In this document: positions 1 through 11,939 of the stretch, piece by piece
Numbering within the stretch: position 1 is the first letter of the stretch
Layout: each line of letters starts with the position of its first letter
Assembly (NCBI GenBank): GCA_900491605.1
Contig: UESW01004767.1
Coordinates: 479,312 to 543,311 of the forward strand
DNA: 64,000 bases
Source of the DNA: Calamus simplicifolius
Lineage: Eukaryota; Streptophyta; Magnoliopsida; Arecales; Arecaceae
Direction: 5' to 3'
Position numbers and translations under genes: made by a program
Notes under the pieces: model-generated
Told to the model about the DNA's origin: nothing
Database searches by the model: none
What the model saw: only the letters and a program-made list of their open reading frames with translations

Positions 1-690
1 GCCTTCATAAAATGGTCTAAAACATGAGACATTATCTGAATCTCCAACTCCAAGTATTGTTGGTTCAAAGGTTGTCAGTGTTTGACAGTCTGACAAATGT
101 GTGTAGCTGGTCTTATGTTAAAATGCACCAAATCTATCAGACATTTGTTCATTCCTAAAATGTGCTTTTAAAAAAATTAAAAATTGGCTTTGTTGAGGGA
201 TAGAGTGAAGAATCCTCATGGACATCATAGGTTAGTTCACAGCTTAGATGTAGATATGCTAGTCAATGAACCAGATTATCTCTAGTTCTACAACTATCTT
301 GTTTTGTATGATTTCTTCTCATTTCCACTGTTTCTGAATTTTTTTTTTCTGTAGGACTGTCAAAAAATATGTTTTATCTCATCCCAAAGTTGAAAGGAAA
401 TCATGGAAGAATAGATAATCACAGAAAGTAAAAGATATCATTTATGTATACACGTTCTTGTTTATTTATCCTTCTTCCATGTATTCAAAAAAAAAAATAT
501 CAGAACTTTTTTTTGCATTGACCTGTATATCACTATTCCATTCGAAATTTTAATAATCTTTATCTTTTGAAATTGAAATTGTGTTATCCTTAAGTGTTCC
601 TTTGACCAACCGGTTGCCATGATGTGTATAGTCAATTGCCTTTTGTATTTCCTTATACATGGAGTGCTTGAATTGATGTCTCTCATGCAG
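1..690 (+). other. intron of the CIR1-like gene (5' exons lie left of the window)
   Basis: I recognise no coding exon here. The stretch is AT-rich and ends in a good acceptor (tctcatgcag at 681-690) that opens the first visible exon of the CIR1-like gene. The family's N-terminal region should lie upstream, outside the window. A short open stretch at about 358-420 follows a pyrimidine-rich AG but matches nothing I know. Confidence 0.5.
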
Positions 691-3600
691 GCTAGAGACA
701 GGTGTTCCTGTGAGGATAAAGCCATTTGGAGTTGAAATTCGCAATGTAAGATGTCTAAGATGTGGAACTTATGGCCACCAAAGTGGTGACCGTGAATGCC
801 CCCTGAAAGATGCAATAATGCCTAATGAGGAGAGTCGATTGAAGAGGGATGATCCACTGACAGCTATAATGGCACAGACAGACTCTAGCGAGGCAAGTAT
901 TGCTGTATTTTTCCTTTAATACTACCATTTTCTCTATTTTTCCATTGGAAAATCATAAAATCTGTTGTAGATTATTTTCAAAAGAATATAACGTGATTTT
1001 AAGTGAACATTCTGCAAGATTCCTTTTCCAGTAGTGTACTGCCATTGCAAAGATGTTCATTTTTTCGCATTACTTGTTGGGTAACAGTTCTACAGAAATT
1101 TCACATGTATCTGTGCCCTCAGTTATATATTTTTTTAAAGTGCTGCTTAGCTGTTGGTAGTAAAATGATCTTATTTACATATATTTTTGCACGTAAATGA
1201 TTATCACAGAAAAGTAAGAGAATTTCCACACATTAAAGGAAGCGAAGGATTTTAAATCTGCTTTTTCATGATGTGATTTGTAAAAGTGTTTATATGCATT
1301 TTCATGACATGAATAATGAATCTTTATACAATGAACTCTACCAGAGATAACTCAAGATCAAAATACAATTTCAAGTCTGTACCCTTAAATGTCAACTATG
1401 TTTGGCATCAAAAAAGTGTAAGTGTGTGTGTGTGTGTGTGTGTGATGTGTGAACATTCTACAGAGCTAAAATGCAAATAATGGAATATAATGAGTCAGTG
1501 CTGGTTGTCAAACAAAATAATTATGGATGAGAAACCATTTGTATTCCTCTCCTATTGTCAAACTGGATGTCTAAGAAGGGTTTCACGCATCATCACCTTG
1601 ATTTATGACATTGTACGTGTATTGCACCTAGCGACATTGCATTATCCTCGATGCATTTACATAAGGGATATACAAAGAATTACTGTTATCCATATAAACC
1701 TTATGCAGTGAGCCATTTACATAAGGGATATACAAAGCATTTTGTCCTCTACCCTTGTACATTCATAGCCAAAGAGGGTGATACAAAAGCTTCTTGCCTC
1801 CATGGTCCTAACATTGTGATGTCAGAGCCACAACAAGCCAGCAAGGTCAACAACAAAAGAATAGTTGTTTAAGAAGTTTAAATTTAGATTTTTTTTTACA
1901 CTGATTTGATTTAAATTTAAAAAATAAAAATGTCATAAATATTAGCATGATGAGCAACATTCTTGTAATGTTGTAACATTATAAAAGTGAACCTGAAGTC
2001 AACCAACAACAACAATAGAGCTTTAATTCCGAACTAGTTGGGATCGGCTACATAAATCCTTTTTCTTCATTCTACTCAATTTTGAGTTATATTTTTTACG
2101 AGATGCAAAGATTTTAAATCTTTTTTTATCACTTATTTTCATGTAATTTTCAATTTACTTCTACCTTTTTTTCTTTTTACATATATCAAATTAATTCTTT
2201 ATACAAATTTATTTTTAGGTTTACATTATATATGTCTAAACTATCTAAGTTGTCCTTTCATCTTTTTGTTTTTAATTGGTACTATCTTCACCTTTTTGCA
2301 AACAACTTCATTTCTTATTCTATCTTTTCTTGTATTACCATACATTCATGTCAACATTCTCATTTCAGCCACAGTTATTTTGTGTACATGTAATTTTATA
2401 AGTGTTCAATATTTTATACCATAAAGTATAGTTATACTTATGGTAGTCTTGTAAAATATTTTTCTTTAATTTGGTAGATATTTTACGATCAGATAACACT
2501 TCAATTACACTCTATGGACAACATCATCTTTAATCTCTCATTTCTTATGAATAATTAATCCTAAATATCGAAAATGTTTACTTTTAAAAGTTTCATGATC
2601 CTCAATTTTAACTTTATATTTATCTCTATTTCTAATCATACTAAAATTACATTCCATTTATTTTATTTTTCTCCTACGTAATCTAAAACTTTTAGATTTT
2701 AATGCATTTCTTCGTAATTCTAATTTACAATTAATCCTAGCTTTAATATCATCCATTAATACTATATTATCTACAAATAACATGCATCATGAAACATCAT
2801 CCTGAATATATCTAGTAAGTTTATTCATAACTAAAGAAAAAAGGTAAGGATTATAAGCAAATTTTTGATATAAACCTGTTATAATAAAGAATTTAGTAGT
2901 ATTATTTTTAGTAGTTCTTAAACTAGTAACTATTCCATCATATATATCTTTATTACATTAATATATCTAATCGATGTTCCTTTCTTTTTAACACTCATTA
3001 TAGGATTTTTCTAGGGTTTTCATCATATGTTACCTTTAAATCAATAAAAAAATATGAAGACCTTATATCTTTTCTATATACTTCTTTATTAACCTTTTAA
3101 GGAGGAAAATAGCTTATATAATCGACCTTTTTGACATTAGTAATATTTTTTGTAGTACGTCTTAACTTATGTTCAATTATCCTCTTACAACGTTTTAACT
3201 TATGTTCAATTATCCTCTTACAACGTTTTATAGTCTGGCACGTAAATTTGATACCATGATGGTTGGAGTAGCTTTGAATTTTTTTTTTTATAAATTAGTA
3301 ATATATTACTCTTTCTCCATTCATTAGTCATCTTTAGCCTCTAAAATTTTATTAAATTAATTTATATTTTATTATATCTCCTTGCATATATGCATGCTTT
3401 TGACTTCTACATCGCTTCTCATAGTGTGGTTCTCTTGTTTGCAGCCTTTGAAGTGGGAACTGAAGCAGAAACCAGGAATGAGTCCTCCCCGTGGTGGGTT
3501 CCAGCCAGATGATCCAAACCAGCAGATTGTAGCAGATGACATATTTGATGAATATGGAGGTATCGAAATATATACTCTATATAAGCCAATAAATGCATTT

Positions 3601-4729
3601 CCATATCTGTTGCTTCACCTTTTACATGGCCTTACCTTGATTTACAGGATTTCTGAGTGGAGACATCCCTGCTTTGCTTTCCAACTTCTCAGCAAGCAAA
3701 TCTAAGAAACATTCCAAACATAAGAGAAAGCACAAACATCAATCACCAGTAGGTCGTACTGAGCCACATCATGGTGATCAACAACCTTCATCGTCTTCTG
3801 ATTCTGAAGTTGACAAGGAAAGCAAGAGGCTGTCGAAGAGCAAGCCCAAGAAGCAGCGCTATTCAAAATTTTCATCACCTTCCAGCTCTGAAGTTGAAGT
3901 TCAGAAAGAAGGCAGAAGGCAGCTGAAGAGAAAGCATAAGCAGCATCATTCAGAGACTTCTTCTACTGATGGTGAATTTTATGAGGAAAACAGGAGGCGG
4001 TCAAAGGGCAAGTATAAGAAACAACATAAATCAGAGTGTTCAGCACCTTCTTACCCTGGAGTTGACAAGGAAAGCAGAAGGCATTCAAAGAGCAGGCAAA
4101 AGCAGCAACATCATTCAGAGTCTCTGTCTTCTGACTCCATATTTGACAACGAAAACAGGAGGCACTTGAAGAGCAGCAGGCAAAAGGAGCGATACCGCTC
4201 AGAGTCTCCATCCTCTAACTCCATATTTGAGAAGGAAGGCATGAGGTACTCAAAAAGCAACCAAAACGAGCAATACCGCTCAGTCTCTCCATCTTCTGAC
4301 AAGGAAGGCAGGAGGCACTCGAAGAGCAGGCAAAAGGACCGCTCAGAATCTCCATCTTCTGACTCTATCTTTGACAAGAAAAGCAGGAGACACCCGAAAA
4401 GCAGGCAAAAGGAGCAATACAACTTAGAGTCTCTATACCCTGACACCATATTTGACAAGGAAAGCAGAAGGCACTCAAAGAGCAGACCAAGGCAGCGACG
4501 TTCAGAATCTCCATCTTCTGACTCTTCATTTCACAAGGAAAGCAGCAAGCACTCGAAGAGCAAGCAAAAGCAGCAGCATCATTCACATACCCCAGATTCT
4601 GACTCCACAATTGACAAGAAAAAGAGGCATTCAAACAGCAAGCAGAAGCAGCAACATCGGTTAGGGCCTCCTCCTGACCCAAAATTTGATAAGGAAAGCA
4701 GGTGGCATTCAAAGAGCAAGCGAAAATAG
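691..4729 (+). CDS. CIR1-like zinc-knuckle nuclear protein, 3' part of gene (3 exons)
   Basis: Exons are 691-892, 3445-3559 and 3648-4729 (stop TAG); the 5' end is off the window. The joined product begins LETGVPVRIKPFG, then has a CCHC-like knuckle (CLRCGTYGHQSGDREC), the conserved block RLKRDDPLTAIMAQTDSSE, and across the splice PLKWELKQKPG...FQPDDPNQQIVADDIFDEYGG. These are hallmarks of plant homologues of CIR1 (corepressor interacting with RBPJ 1), nuclear proteins linked to transcription and pre-mRNA splicing. The last exon encodes about ten degenerate repeats of 25-38 residues built on SESPSSDSIFDKESRRHSKS, a basic SR-like low-complexity tail. Splice phases agree: exon 1 to 2 in phase 0, exon 2 to 3 in phase 1 inside the second Gly of DEYGG. 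Intron 1 has a GC donor. The stop falls inside the repeat array, and one more recognisable unit follows it in frame. Family assignment is firm; the precise role is inferred. Confidence 0.85.
1422..1444. repeat. (GT)n microsatellite
   Basis: About eleven uninterrupted GT units inside intron 1 of the CIR1-like gene. Confidence 0.9.
1654..1737. repeat. 60-bp period direct repeat (2 copies of a 24-bp word)
   Basis: The word catttacataagggatatac (and four more bases) occurs at 1654-1677 and again at 1714-1737. The intervening sequence is not conserved. No function is visible. Confidence 0.75.
2003..3360 (-). mobile_element. decayed RTE-clade LINE fragment (minus strand)
   Basis: Read on the minus strand, the element ends in the typical plant RTE tail: a variant of 'tagccgatcccaactagttcgg' followed by TTG repeats (2003-2060). 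Upstream of the tail the reverse transcriptase is recognisable though riddled with stops. One motif (FIDLKVTYDENPRK, about 3005-3050) corresponds to the family's FIDLEKAYDRVPRE. The catalytic box reads FVDN (about 2770-2795) where the family has FADD. A decayed MTNEWRKS-like motif lies near 3320. The 5' half of the LINE is missing. It sits in the host intron in antisense orientation and is inactive. Confidence 0.75.
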
Positions 4730-5600
4730 AGATGCCATATGGAGTCTGGGTGTTCTGACTCTGCGTCTGACAAGGAAAGCAAGAGATGTTCAAAGAGCGA
4801 GCACAAGAGGCAAAACCTTTCAGATTCGGTGCTCCTGATGGTTTGGACAGAAAATTGTTGTTATCATGATAATGAGTAGAAAACCTTTTGGATTCAGGTA
4901 CTTCTGATAGTTTGGACTTGGATTAACTTTGTCACCGGCATTTTGATGACAAACCAATTTAGCAGATCAATCAATCCTGCATTGGTATAATGAGTAGGAA
5001 ATCCGATCAGGGCAGAAGTGAATGTATTCAAACAAAGCAGTTTTTTCTTTCAAACATGTTCTTTTGGAGTTTCAATAATTTATTGGAGCCAGTCTGCAGT
5101 CTGGTGAGTCTTGAACAGTCCAGATATTGTGATATGCCAGAATCGATGCATTTGCTGATCAATATAGATCGTGTATCCATCAAGAGTTCAAGATTCAGTT
5201 GGGTCCTTGAAGCCGAATGAAAGCGTGCTACTTCTTCTTTGGAAACACGTAAATTATTCCTGTAAACTTCGTTTGGTAGTTTCCTCTTGTTTAAAAAAAA
5301 GAAAAAAATTTAGGGTGGGGCTTTGTAGCATTCTGTGTCAAGTGCTAGTAGCTCTTAGGGTGGGGCTTTGAAATCCTCAAAAGTAAAGATCTTTGTGGTT
5401 TCTCTTTCGCTGCATGGTGGTTCAGTCGATCTGGTTTGGATGATTGTTTTACTATGCTTGAACATGCAGTGTCTCATATTCTTGTGCATAGCTTATATGA
5501 GAGTTATGTGAGAGTTTAAACTAGTGTTATCCAGGAGAATCATTTGGGAGCTAAGGTTTTGGATATTTGGATCATTGTAGGTAGAGCGTCTCCAAAAAAA
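4730..5600 (+). other. probable 3' UTR and flank of the CIR1-like gene
   Basis: In frame after the TAG, codons continue to another stop at 4877-4879. They include one more clear copy of the Ser/Lys repeat (SDSASDKESKRCSKSEHK), so the first part of this UTR is former coding sequence. Beyond about 4880 I see no coding signal. A near-duplicate of tagggtggggctttg occurs at about 5310 and 5357. Confidence 0.55.
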
Positions 5601-7333
5601 AAAAATTCCTCCATTAACTGAGAAGGTTTGCTCTTCTCTTCTCATTTGGTGCTTTACTTTTTCTTCTTTTTTTTTTTTCCCCCCTTTTCTGTATGCGTCT
5701 GAACTGATAGCAAATCGCGCCTGTTAAACCTGCTTCTGCTACAAGTCCAATCTCATTTGATGCCTTTTTTTTTTTTTTTGGTGCGTGTGTGCGTGCGTGG
5801 TTCCTTGCCTTGGAGTCCAGCTTATTTTCGGGTCCAATGCATGTGCTCGACTCCTTCTTGGCTTTACCATTATCGATGGAAGAAGTTAGGATTTATTTAA
5901 AGCATGGAAAATTTTAACCAGTTGAGTTGATAAAATTATCAACTGTCAACATTATTAATTTGGTTTCCATTATGGCCAGTTTGATTTTGGTAGGAAGACT
6001 TTGTGCGATATAATTCTCTAAAATGCTTTATGTAATTTAAATTAATTATTCACGTTGACCATAAACTAGTTTTAGGGGAAAATAAAATAGCAAAAAACCT
6101 TCTCTACTGAAGGTGAGTTGCTTACAATCCTCCTTATTTTAAAACATTTGTAATCATATCTCTGAAATTCATTAAGTTATATAATGCAGTCTCGCAATCC
6201 ATTTATGTACTTGAGGTCACGGGATTGGGTCATGCGAGAACTACATGGAAAGTTTAGGAAAATATCCTAGACAACTTAAGGATTAAATTCACCTAATCTC
6301 ATGTTACCAGAAAAAAAAAATTTACCTAAATCTCAATCAACTCTATTCTGCAGTCACCATCGATCATGGCCCATTCCAGGGGCTTCGGTTCCTTCATCAC
6401 CTCCTTTGCTGTCATAATGGTGGTGGAAAACTTCGACTCGGACAAATAAATAGAGCGTTGATTAGGGAGTCAATTGGTGGGGAATTCCTATCTGACTCAA
6501 GCTCAGGTTGTATTTGTTATTGTATTGGTCATCGACAGTATCTAGGGATGAGCCAAATAACAACGCTTACCGAGACATAATAATATTGTTAAGAAGAGTC
6601 AAAAATATCTAGGCAACTACATTGATATCGTAGACTGCATTTCAATCCTCCATCCTCCTCTTCCCTTGAACTAAACTACCAGTGCATGCATTTGCTTCTC
6701 TTAGGATGGTAATGATAAATTTAAGCAAGCACTGATTGCACACACAAAGCTACACTCATCAAGGCTAATTTTAGCATGTTAAATCTCTGGAAAGCAAACG
6801 AGACCATCCTCAAATAACTCATCATTCCGCAAAACCAAATTAGGCTGATGTACCTCTTCAAAGTTCAAACATCTTTGTTTCATCTAGAATCCCACAGCAC
6901 AAAGGTGCATTGAGGAGGTCCTAGATGCTTGCTAGAGACAAAATTGGGCCTTTTGAGCTTGCCAATGGGGGGGAGTGTCGATCCTGGTGGTGGGGAAGAA
7001 GGCAAAGGTGCAATGAAGTGGTCCTAGATGCTTGCTAGAGACAAAATTGGGCTTTTTGAGCTTGCCAGTGTGGGAAGTGTTGATGCTGATGGTGGTGGAG
7101 AAGACAAGGTGCAATGAGGATGCACGATAAAACTGAGGTTTTTGAGTTTGATAGTGAGGATAATTATAATTACTTTAATTAACTTCTTAATGGATCCGGT
7201 TCTTGTAATTTTAGAAACTTGAGTGTTAATTAATAGCGGATGAAATGGAGTTATAGACTTTTTAAACTTTTCTTTCTCATCCGATATATAACTATTTTGT
7301 ATATTAGAGATTATAAGATTGGTACAAATCATT
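5601..7333. other. intergenic DNA
   Basis: No gene recognised. It holds poly-A and poly-T runs and, at its right end, a 100-104 bp tandem duplication. The insertion site of the Ty3 element lies at 7334-7338. Confidence 0.5.
6904..7150. repeat. tandem duplication, period 100-104 bp, about 2.4 copies
   Basis: Units start with ggtgcattgagg (6904), ggtgcaatgaag (7008) and ggtgcaatgagg (7108). They share the core gatgcttgctagagacaaaa and cttttgagcttgcca. The third unit is partial. Confidence 0.8.
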
Positions 7334-7660
7334 AAACCTGTTGCCGCCGGGATCCGTCCTCCGACTCGGGCGCGGTCGTTCTGGTGCGGTGGACCTGCAA
7401 AAAATGGAAGCCCGCACGCGGAAGGACACTGGGGGTGGTCCTCCGCGGAAGGCCCTCCGACGCTCAAGTCAGTGAGGAAGGAATCGGCGATCAACCAGAC
7501 AATAGGGAGGTGGATCTCTCCGGGAGACCTCTCCAGGGGGGCGGTCAATCGGAGGCTCCAGGAGGGGCAGAGCACTGACGAACTGCCGGGAGAGAGAGAG
7601 ATGACTCTAGAGTTTTGTGCGTTCAAGAGTCGCGTACCTGAGGGAATCTGCCAATCTGAT

Positions 7661-7667
7661 ATTTATA
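7661..7667 (-). promoter_or_regulatory. TATA box in the 3' LTR
   Basis: Minus-strand TATAAAT in the context GTCTATAAATATCAG. The same word is present in the 5' LTR at 22560-22566, where it would drive the genomic RNA. Confidence 0.65.
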
Positions 7668-7969
7668 GACTGTCACCTGGGGACTTGAGCATCTTCTGGA
7701 AGGTACTGAGGTTGTTACGATACGGGGTAGACAGAATCAGGCCGTTGTGGGGCCGTTAGAATCCACGCCTTGTCTGTTAAGGGATCGACGACTGGGAGAG
7801 CCCCTTGATGTCTTGGGATCTGGGTGAGTAGACCTGGGGCGGTTACAATAGGTCTTAGGCCACGTCTTAACATGATTCCCTGCTCAGGGTGCTGCTCGGG
7901 TAGACTTGAGCTCTCCCGCGTCAGGTTCCGCGGAGGTAGACGTCGGGGCGTGGATCGCTAGGTAGCAGC

Positions 7970-8320
7970 AGGCTACGGAAGCCCGGAGGAGGCCGAGCTA
8001 GGGAAGCCCGGAAGAAGCCGAGCTAGGGAAGCCCGGAAGAAGCCGAGCTACGGAGGCCCGGAAGGGGCCGAGCTACGGAGGCCCGGAAGAGGCCGAGCTA
8101 GGGAAGCCCGGAAGAGGCCGAGCTAGGGAAGCCCGGAAGAAGCCGAGCTACGGAGGCCCGGAAGAGGCCGAGCTAGGGAAGCCCGGAAGAGGCCGAGCTA
8201 GGGAAGCCCGGAAGAAGCCGAGCTACGGAGGCCCGAAAGAAGCCGAGCTACGGAGGCCCGGAAGAGGCCGAGCTAGGGAAGCCCGGAAGAGGCCGAGCTA
8301 GGGAACCCGGAAGGGGCCGG
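7970..8320. repeat. 25-bp tandem array in the 3' LTR, 13 copies
   Basis: Units alternate between gccgagctaggg and gccgagctacgg, joined by aagcccggaagaa or aggcccggaagag. The 5' LTR has the same array with 12 copies (about 22868-23195). On the plus strand this array lies about 360 bp upstream of the TATA box of the first antisense ORF. Confidence 0.9.
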
Positions 8321-8384
8321 GGAGGGGGTCAGCCTTAGCCGTCTTGCACGGATATCAATGCAATGACGATTTTACCCCCCAACA

Positions 8385-8400
8385 CATGCCCCCCACTCCC
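8385..8400 (-). other. polypurine tract (PPT)
   Basis: The minus strand reads GGGAGTGGGGGGCATG directly against the 3' LTR. Position and purine content fit a plus-strand DNA primer. Confidence 0.8.
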
Positions 8401-8682
8401 TAGTTCGAAGCGTAGGTTCGGGCGTAGGGAGTATAAGCTCAAGTGGCGCGCCCCGATGGGACGTTTTGGCTTAAACAACCCGTGCAATGATGCCTTAATT
8501 AATGCGATAGGGCCATCGTACCTCGGAAGGTGAGGCTTCTCCATTAGCGACGGTTGAGATTGTGCCGTGCCGTGAATCCCGATCGATATGGGGGTATGTC
8601 GAGGCGATCCCGGACGCCTCGAATGGGGTGTTCCGCCTCCCAGGGCGGTTTCTTGGCGGAGAAGCGAAGTGACAGCTGCCCT

Positions 8683-8694
8683 ATATATATATAC
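8683..8694 (+). promoter_or_regulatory. TATA box of antisense unit A
   Basis: An alternating TA run (ctatatatatatac) lies 108 bp upstream of the first ATG (8802) of the plus-strand ORF. Promoter use is inferred from position only. Confidence 0.45.
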
Positions 8695-8801
8695 GCGCAT
8701 GTGTGCGTGTTGGTGGCGTCTTCTTTTGTTTTCAGAAGAGCGTTGGCCTCTCATCCTCTTCAGCGTTCACCGTTTTCGCTCAGGACTTTCCTTCGACCGA
8801 G

Positions 8802-11761
8802 ATGGCGATGAGCCCTGGAGACGTAGCCTCAGAAATCGTCGCTGGAGATTTGGGGAGGATTCACCAAAGGTATGGTCTGCCCATGGATGTGGTTTTGCGG
8901 GTGCCGGGACTTGAAGATAGGGTCACCCGGGGACTTGGAGTCTGGAGTATTCGTCTATGAGGACAGTTTTAAGGCGGGTCTTCGTTTCCCTCTCCATCCC
9001 TTGGTGAAGGAGATCATGACCCATTACAACATCTGTCCATCGATGGTGGCCCCAAACAGTTGGCGGAACATCGTCGGATTTATCTCGATGTGCCACCAGA
9101 TCCAAATCGTTGCGACTCTCCCCCTTTTTCGCACCTGTTATCACCTAACTCCCGGGCGGAAATCGGAGTGGACCTCCATCGGGCCCCGGAGGTCTTTTAA
9201 TGTCATTGCGGATAAGCCCTCTTCCATCAAGGGGTGGAAGAGTCGATTTGTGATTGCGGAGGGGAACATCGGGTCCGATTTCCCTCGGCGATGGGGGGAA
9301 GTTGCGAAGGATGCGGAGACGCATCCGGCCCTATCGGTGCAGGAGGAGAGGGACCTGGACGTCCTTCGTAATGGACAGACGTTTTCGGCCAACGACCTGT
9401 TATCGGAGGGAGCTCTCTTTGCAGCCGGGCTCAGCCCTTTGGACCCTCAAGGTGAGTTTCTTTTCGCGTTGCGTATTTTTCCCGATTACTGCGCTTGGGT
9501 TTGATATGTGAACTCCGGTTTGGCAGCCACGAGGTTGGCGTTGTCGAGCCTCTCCAAGAGGAAGAGAGGGAAGCGTCCTGGGGAAGGTAGTGGAGCGGAC
9601 AGCGGCCGACCCAAAAAGAGGGGTCACACATCCGCAAAGAGCCCGCCGGACGCTGGAGCAGCGCTACAGAGGCGCCTGGGGCGAAGGAGGATACGGGGAG
9701 GGCGGCCGTGGCGCCCGAACCTCTCGTTTTGGAGATTTCAGATAGTTCGGATGAGGCTCCGCTGGCTCATCTGACCGCGCCTCCCTTGAAGGAGGAACTC
9801 GTGACGTGTCCAGTGGAGGCGGCCGTAGTGGAGGGGTCCATCGCCCCCGTGGAGTCGCCACTGGCTCCAGCGGGAGAGGGGGAGGAGACAGCCGCAATGG
9901 AAGGAGTTCGGGAGGGGCCCCTGCTTGGCCTATCCGCTGGGGAATCCGGCAGCAGTGAGGTTGGGCCCTTCGATGGGTCAAGAGGCGGTTCAAACTGAGA
10001 CCTCGGGGGAGCCCGCGGAGGGGCCGCAGGTGGTGGCTACTGGAGAGGGCGCACCAGTGGAGGGAGCGCAACAAAGTGGGGGTCCCACGATCGATCGGGG
10101 CCCCTTCGAGGAAGATTTTGGGGAGATTAGCGCTTGGGCTGGCCGAGCTATCTGAAGAGGCTCAAGCCAGGGCCCTGACGGAAGAAGCTGGGAGGCTGCA
10201 GGCCACTCAGCTGGGGATCGTCCAGGCCGGTCCCTCAGGTGGGGTCGGTCAACCCAGTGGCTCGGAGGCTAGCATCGACGAGGCGTTTTCCGCCATGATG
10301 AGGTCGGTCCTGCATCCGGGTGCGGGTCCATCGACGGACGAGTTCGCTGACCGGGGGTTGATAGATGCTGCATTCGGGCAGCAAGGTGTAGCTGAGGATA
10401 TTCATCTCCTCCCCGCCATAGATAATACGACTTTGATAAAGATGACCCGGGACTATGCTTCGAAGGTGAGTCATTTTCCCAGCGTGTCGGATGTTACCCG
10501 ATGGACTCCGTTGTGGGCGCTTACTCAATTTTTGCCTTTGTAGGGGGTTTTGCTTTCTCGGGCAATTTGCTGGCGCTGAGTCTGGCGACAGGGGCCAGCG
10601 TCCAGGCCCGGAGGGAGAAAGTCGAGCTCCAGTCGCAGCTGAAAAAGTCTGAGCAGTTCGCGGAGCTCATGGACACGATGGATAGGAGCTCGAAGGCGGC
10701 CAGGGCGGCACACCAGGTGCTGTGGACGAGGTGTCCAAGCTGAAGCATAGGGTGGAGGAGTTACAGGGACTCCTGGCGAAGAGCGATGACGCATGCCGGA
10801 GTTGGCCAAATCAAATCAAAACACTCCGCGGAGATGGTGGCGATGCGGCGGGACCACGGCGAGAGTTTGGGCCGGTTGAGGAGAGAGGCCGACGACGAAA
10901 GAAAACGCCTGACGAGAATGTTGGGCGAGGTGGAGGAGACATTGAAAAAACGTAATGACGAAATCGCTGAATTGAAGGAGAACGCGAAGTGGCAACAAGG
11001 AATAATACTCGAGTGAATGGCGAGTTATCGCAAGCTCGCGGGGAGATTGAAACCGGACGATCGAGGATCAGTACCCTGCAAGAGAGGGTGGAGTCGGTCG
11101 GCGCTGACAGGACGAGGGCCCGGAGTGAGGCTGAGGAGCTGGCCGGAAGGTTGGCCAGGCGAGAGGGGGAGGTATGCTTTTATTTCCCCTCATTTTTCTA
11201 TTGGTTCCCTATGATGCCGATTGTCCTTGACTTTTCCAGATGGCGAGGATGGGGTCGGAGATTCAGGCTCTCCAAAGTGCGTTTGCGTCCGCTCGCAGTA
11301 GGAGCTCGGAGCTCGAGATACGGTCTAGCGAGCTCGAGGGGCGAAACGCCATCCTGGAGGCCCAGGTGGCTGAGGCCGAGAAACGGGCCACTGAGGCCAA
11401 CATGCAGCTCGCCATTCTTCAGGGGAGGCAAGATGCTATGAACGTAGACGCATTCCGTCACGGGATGGAAGAGTGTAAGCAGAGGATACTTAGCGGGCAC
11501 CCGGAGTGGGACCTTTCTTTTCTGAGCATCGAAGGCTCCGAAGACGGCGAATCCGCAGAAGAAGAAGATGAAGACGAATATGTCGATGTTTCTGACGCCG
11601 AGCTTGGCGGCACCCCTGGTCCCAGCGAAGCCGTAGCCTCCGAGGGACAGTCACAAACCGTTACAGAGGAGGTGAAAACATCAGAGAAGGGCGAGCCTAG
11701 CCGTGCACCTGCAGATGTGGCTGAGGGTACTCCCCAAACCGGTGGAGCTCCTGGCTCTTAG
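8802..11761 (+). pseudogene. antisense ORF of the Tat element ('putative gypsy type transposon' family protein), broken
   Basis: This gene runs opposite to gag-pol. Starting at ATG 8802, the N-terminal part (MAMSPGDVASEIVAGDLGRI...) continues after a frameshift near 8925-8940 into GVFVYEDSFKAGLRFPLHPL and VAPNSWRNIVGF. This is the conserved start of the plant 'putative gypsy type transposon' domain (Transposase_28, PF04195). Plausible introns are 9452-9526, 10466-10543 and 11172-11239, all GT-AG. The middle is acidic and Pro/Ser-rich (VLEISDSSDEAPLAHL). The later part is a long coiled coil (for example EMVAMRRDHGESLGRLRREA). The last exon (11240-11761) ends in ILSGHPEWDLSFL followed by an acidic tail. 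At least four further frame changes occur (near 9670, 9985, 10120 and 10730-10830), so this copy is dead. The family's function is unknown. Confidence 0.8.
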
Positions 11762-11939
11762 GGGCCGCTCTGTATCTTCCCCTTTTAAACATTTGACATT
11801 TCTCAGCAAAGGGATTTCCTGTTTTTATCTAAGTGTTTTTCTTGCGTGACTTTGCCGTTGTCTGGTGTCGCCTCGATCGTGAACGACCCATGGCTCGTTG
11901 ATATCCTTGGGCCATCCTTAATTCGAAACCAGGAAAAAT

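Larger units (their letters stand above)
893..3444 (+). other. GC-AG intron of the CIR1-like gene
   Basis: The donor reads GAG|gcaagt and the acceptor gtttgcag|CCT. Splicing here joins codons in phase 0 and restores the conserved SSE-PLKWELKQKP junction. A GT donor at 897 would add residues and break this junction. The intron is 2.55 kb and contains a GT microsatellite, a 24-bp direct repeat and a decayed RTE-type LINE. Confidence 0.7.
7339..8384 (-). repeat. 3' LTR of the Tat element (left on the plus strand)
   Basis: The LTR is 1,046 bp. It contains a minus-strand TATA box (TATAAAT at 7661-7667) and, from about 7970 to 8320, thirteen 25-bp GC-rich units of the form gccgagctagggaagcccgg. 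It ends ccccaaca at 8384, next to the polypurine tract. It has one more 25-bp unit than the 5' LTR, which explains the length difference. Confidence 0.95.

Noticed and set aside
357..410. Possible extra CIR1 exon after tttttctgtag
   Set aside because: The short open stretch does not resemble the family text that should precede LETGVP, and it soon meets a stop without a good donor.
3963..4806. Minus-strand ORFs rich in Cys and Leu opposite the CIR1-like tail
   Set aside because: They are shadows of the stop-poor Ser/Lys repeat region on the plus strand, with no start context or family match.
7319..7759. 146-codon ORF and its counterparts in both LTRs
   Set aside because: It lies in the LTR promoter region, has no domain, and its frame differs between the two LTR copies because of small indels.
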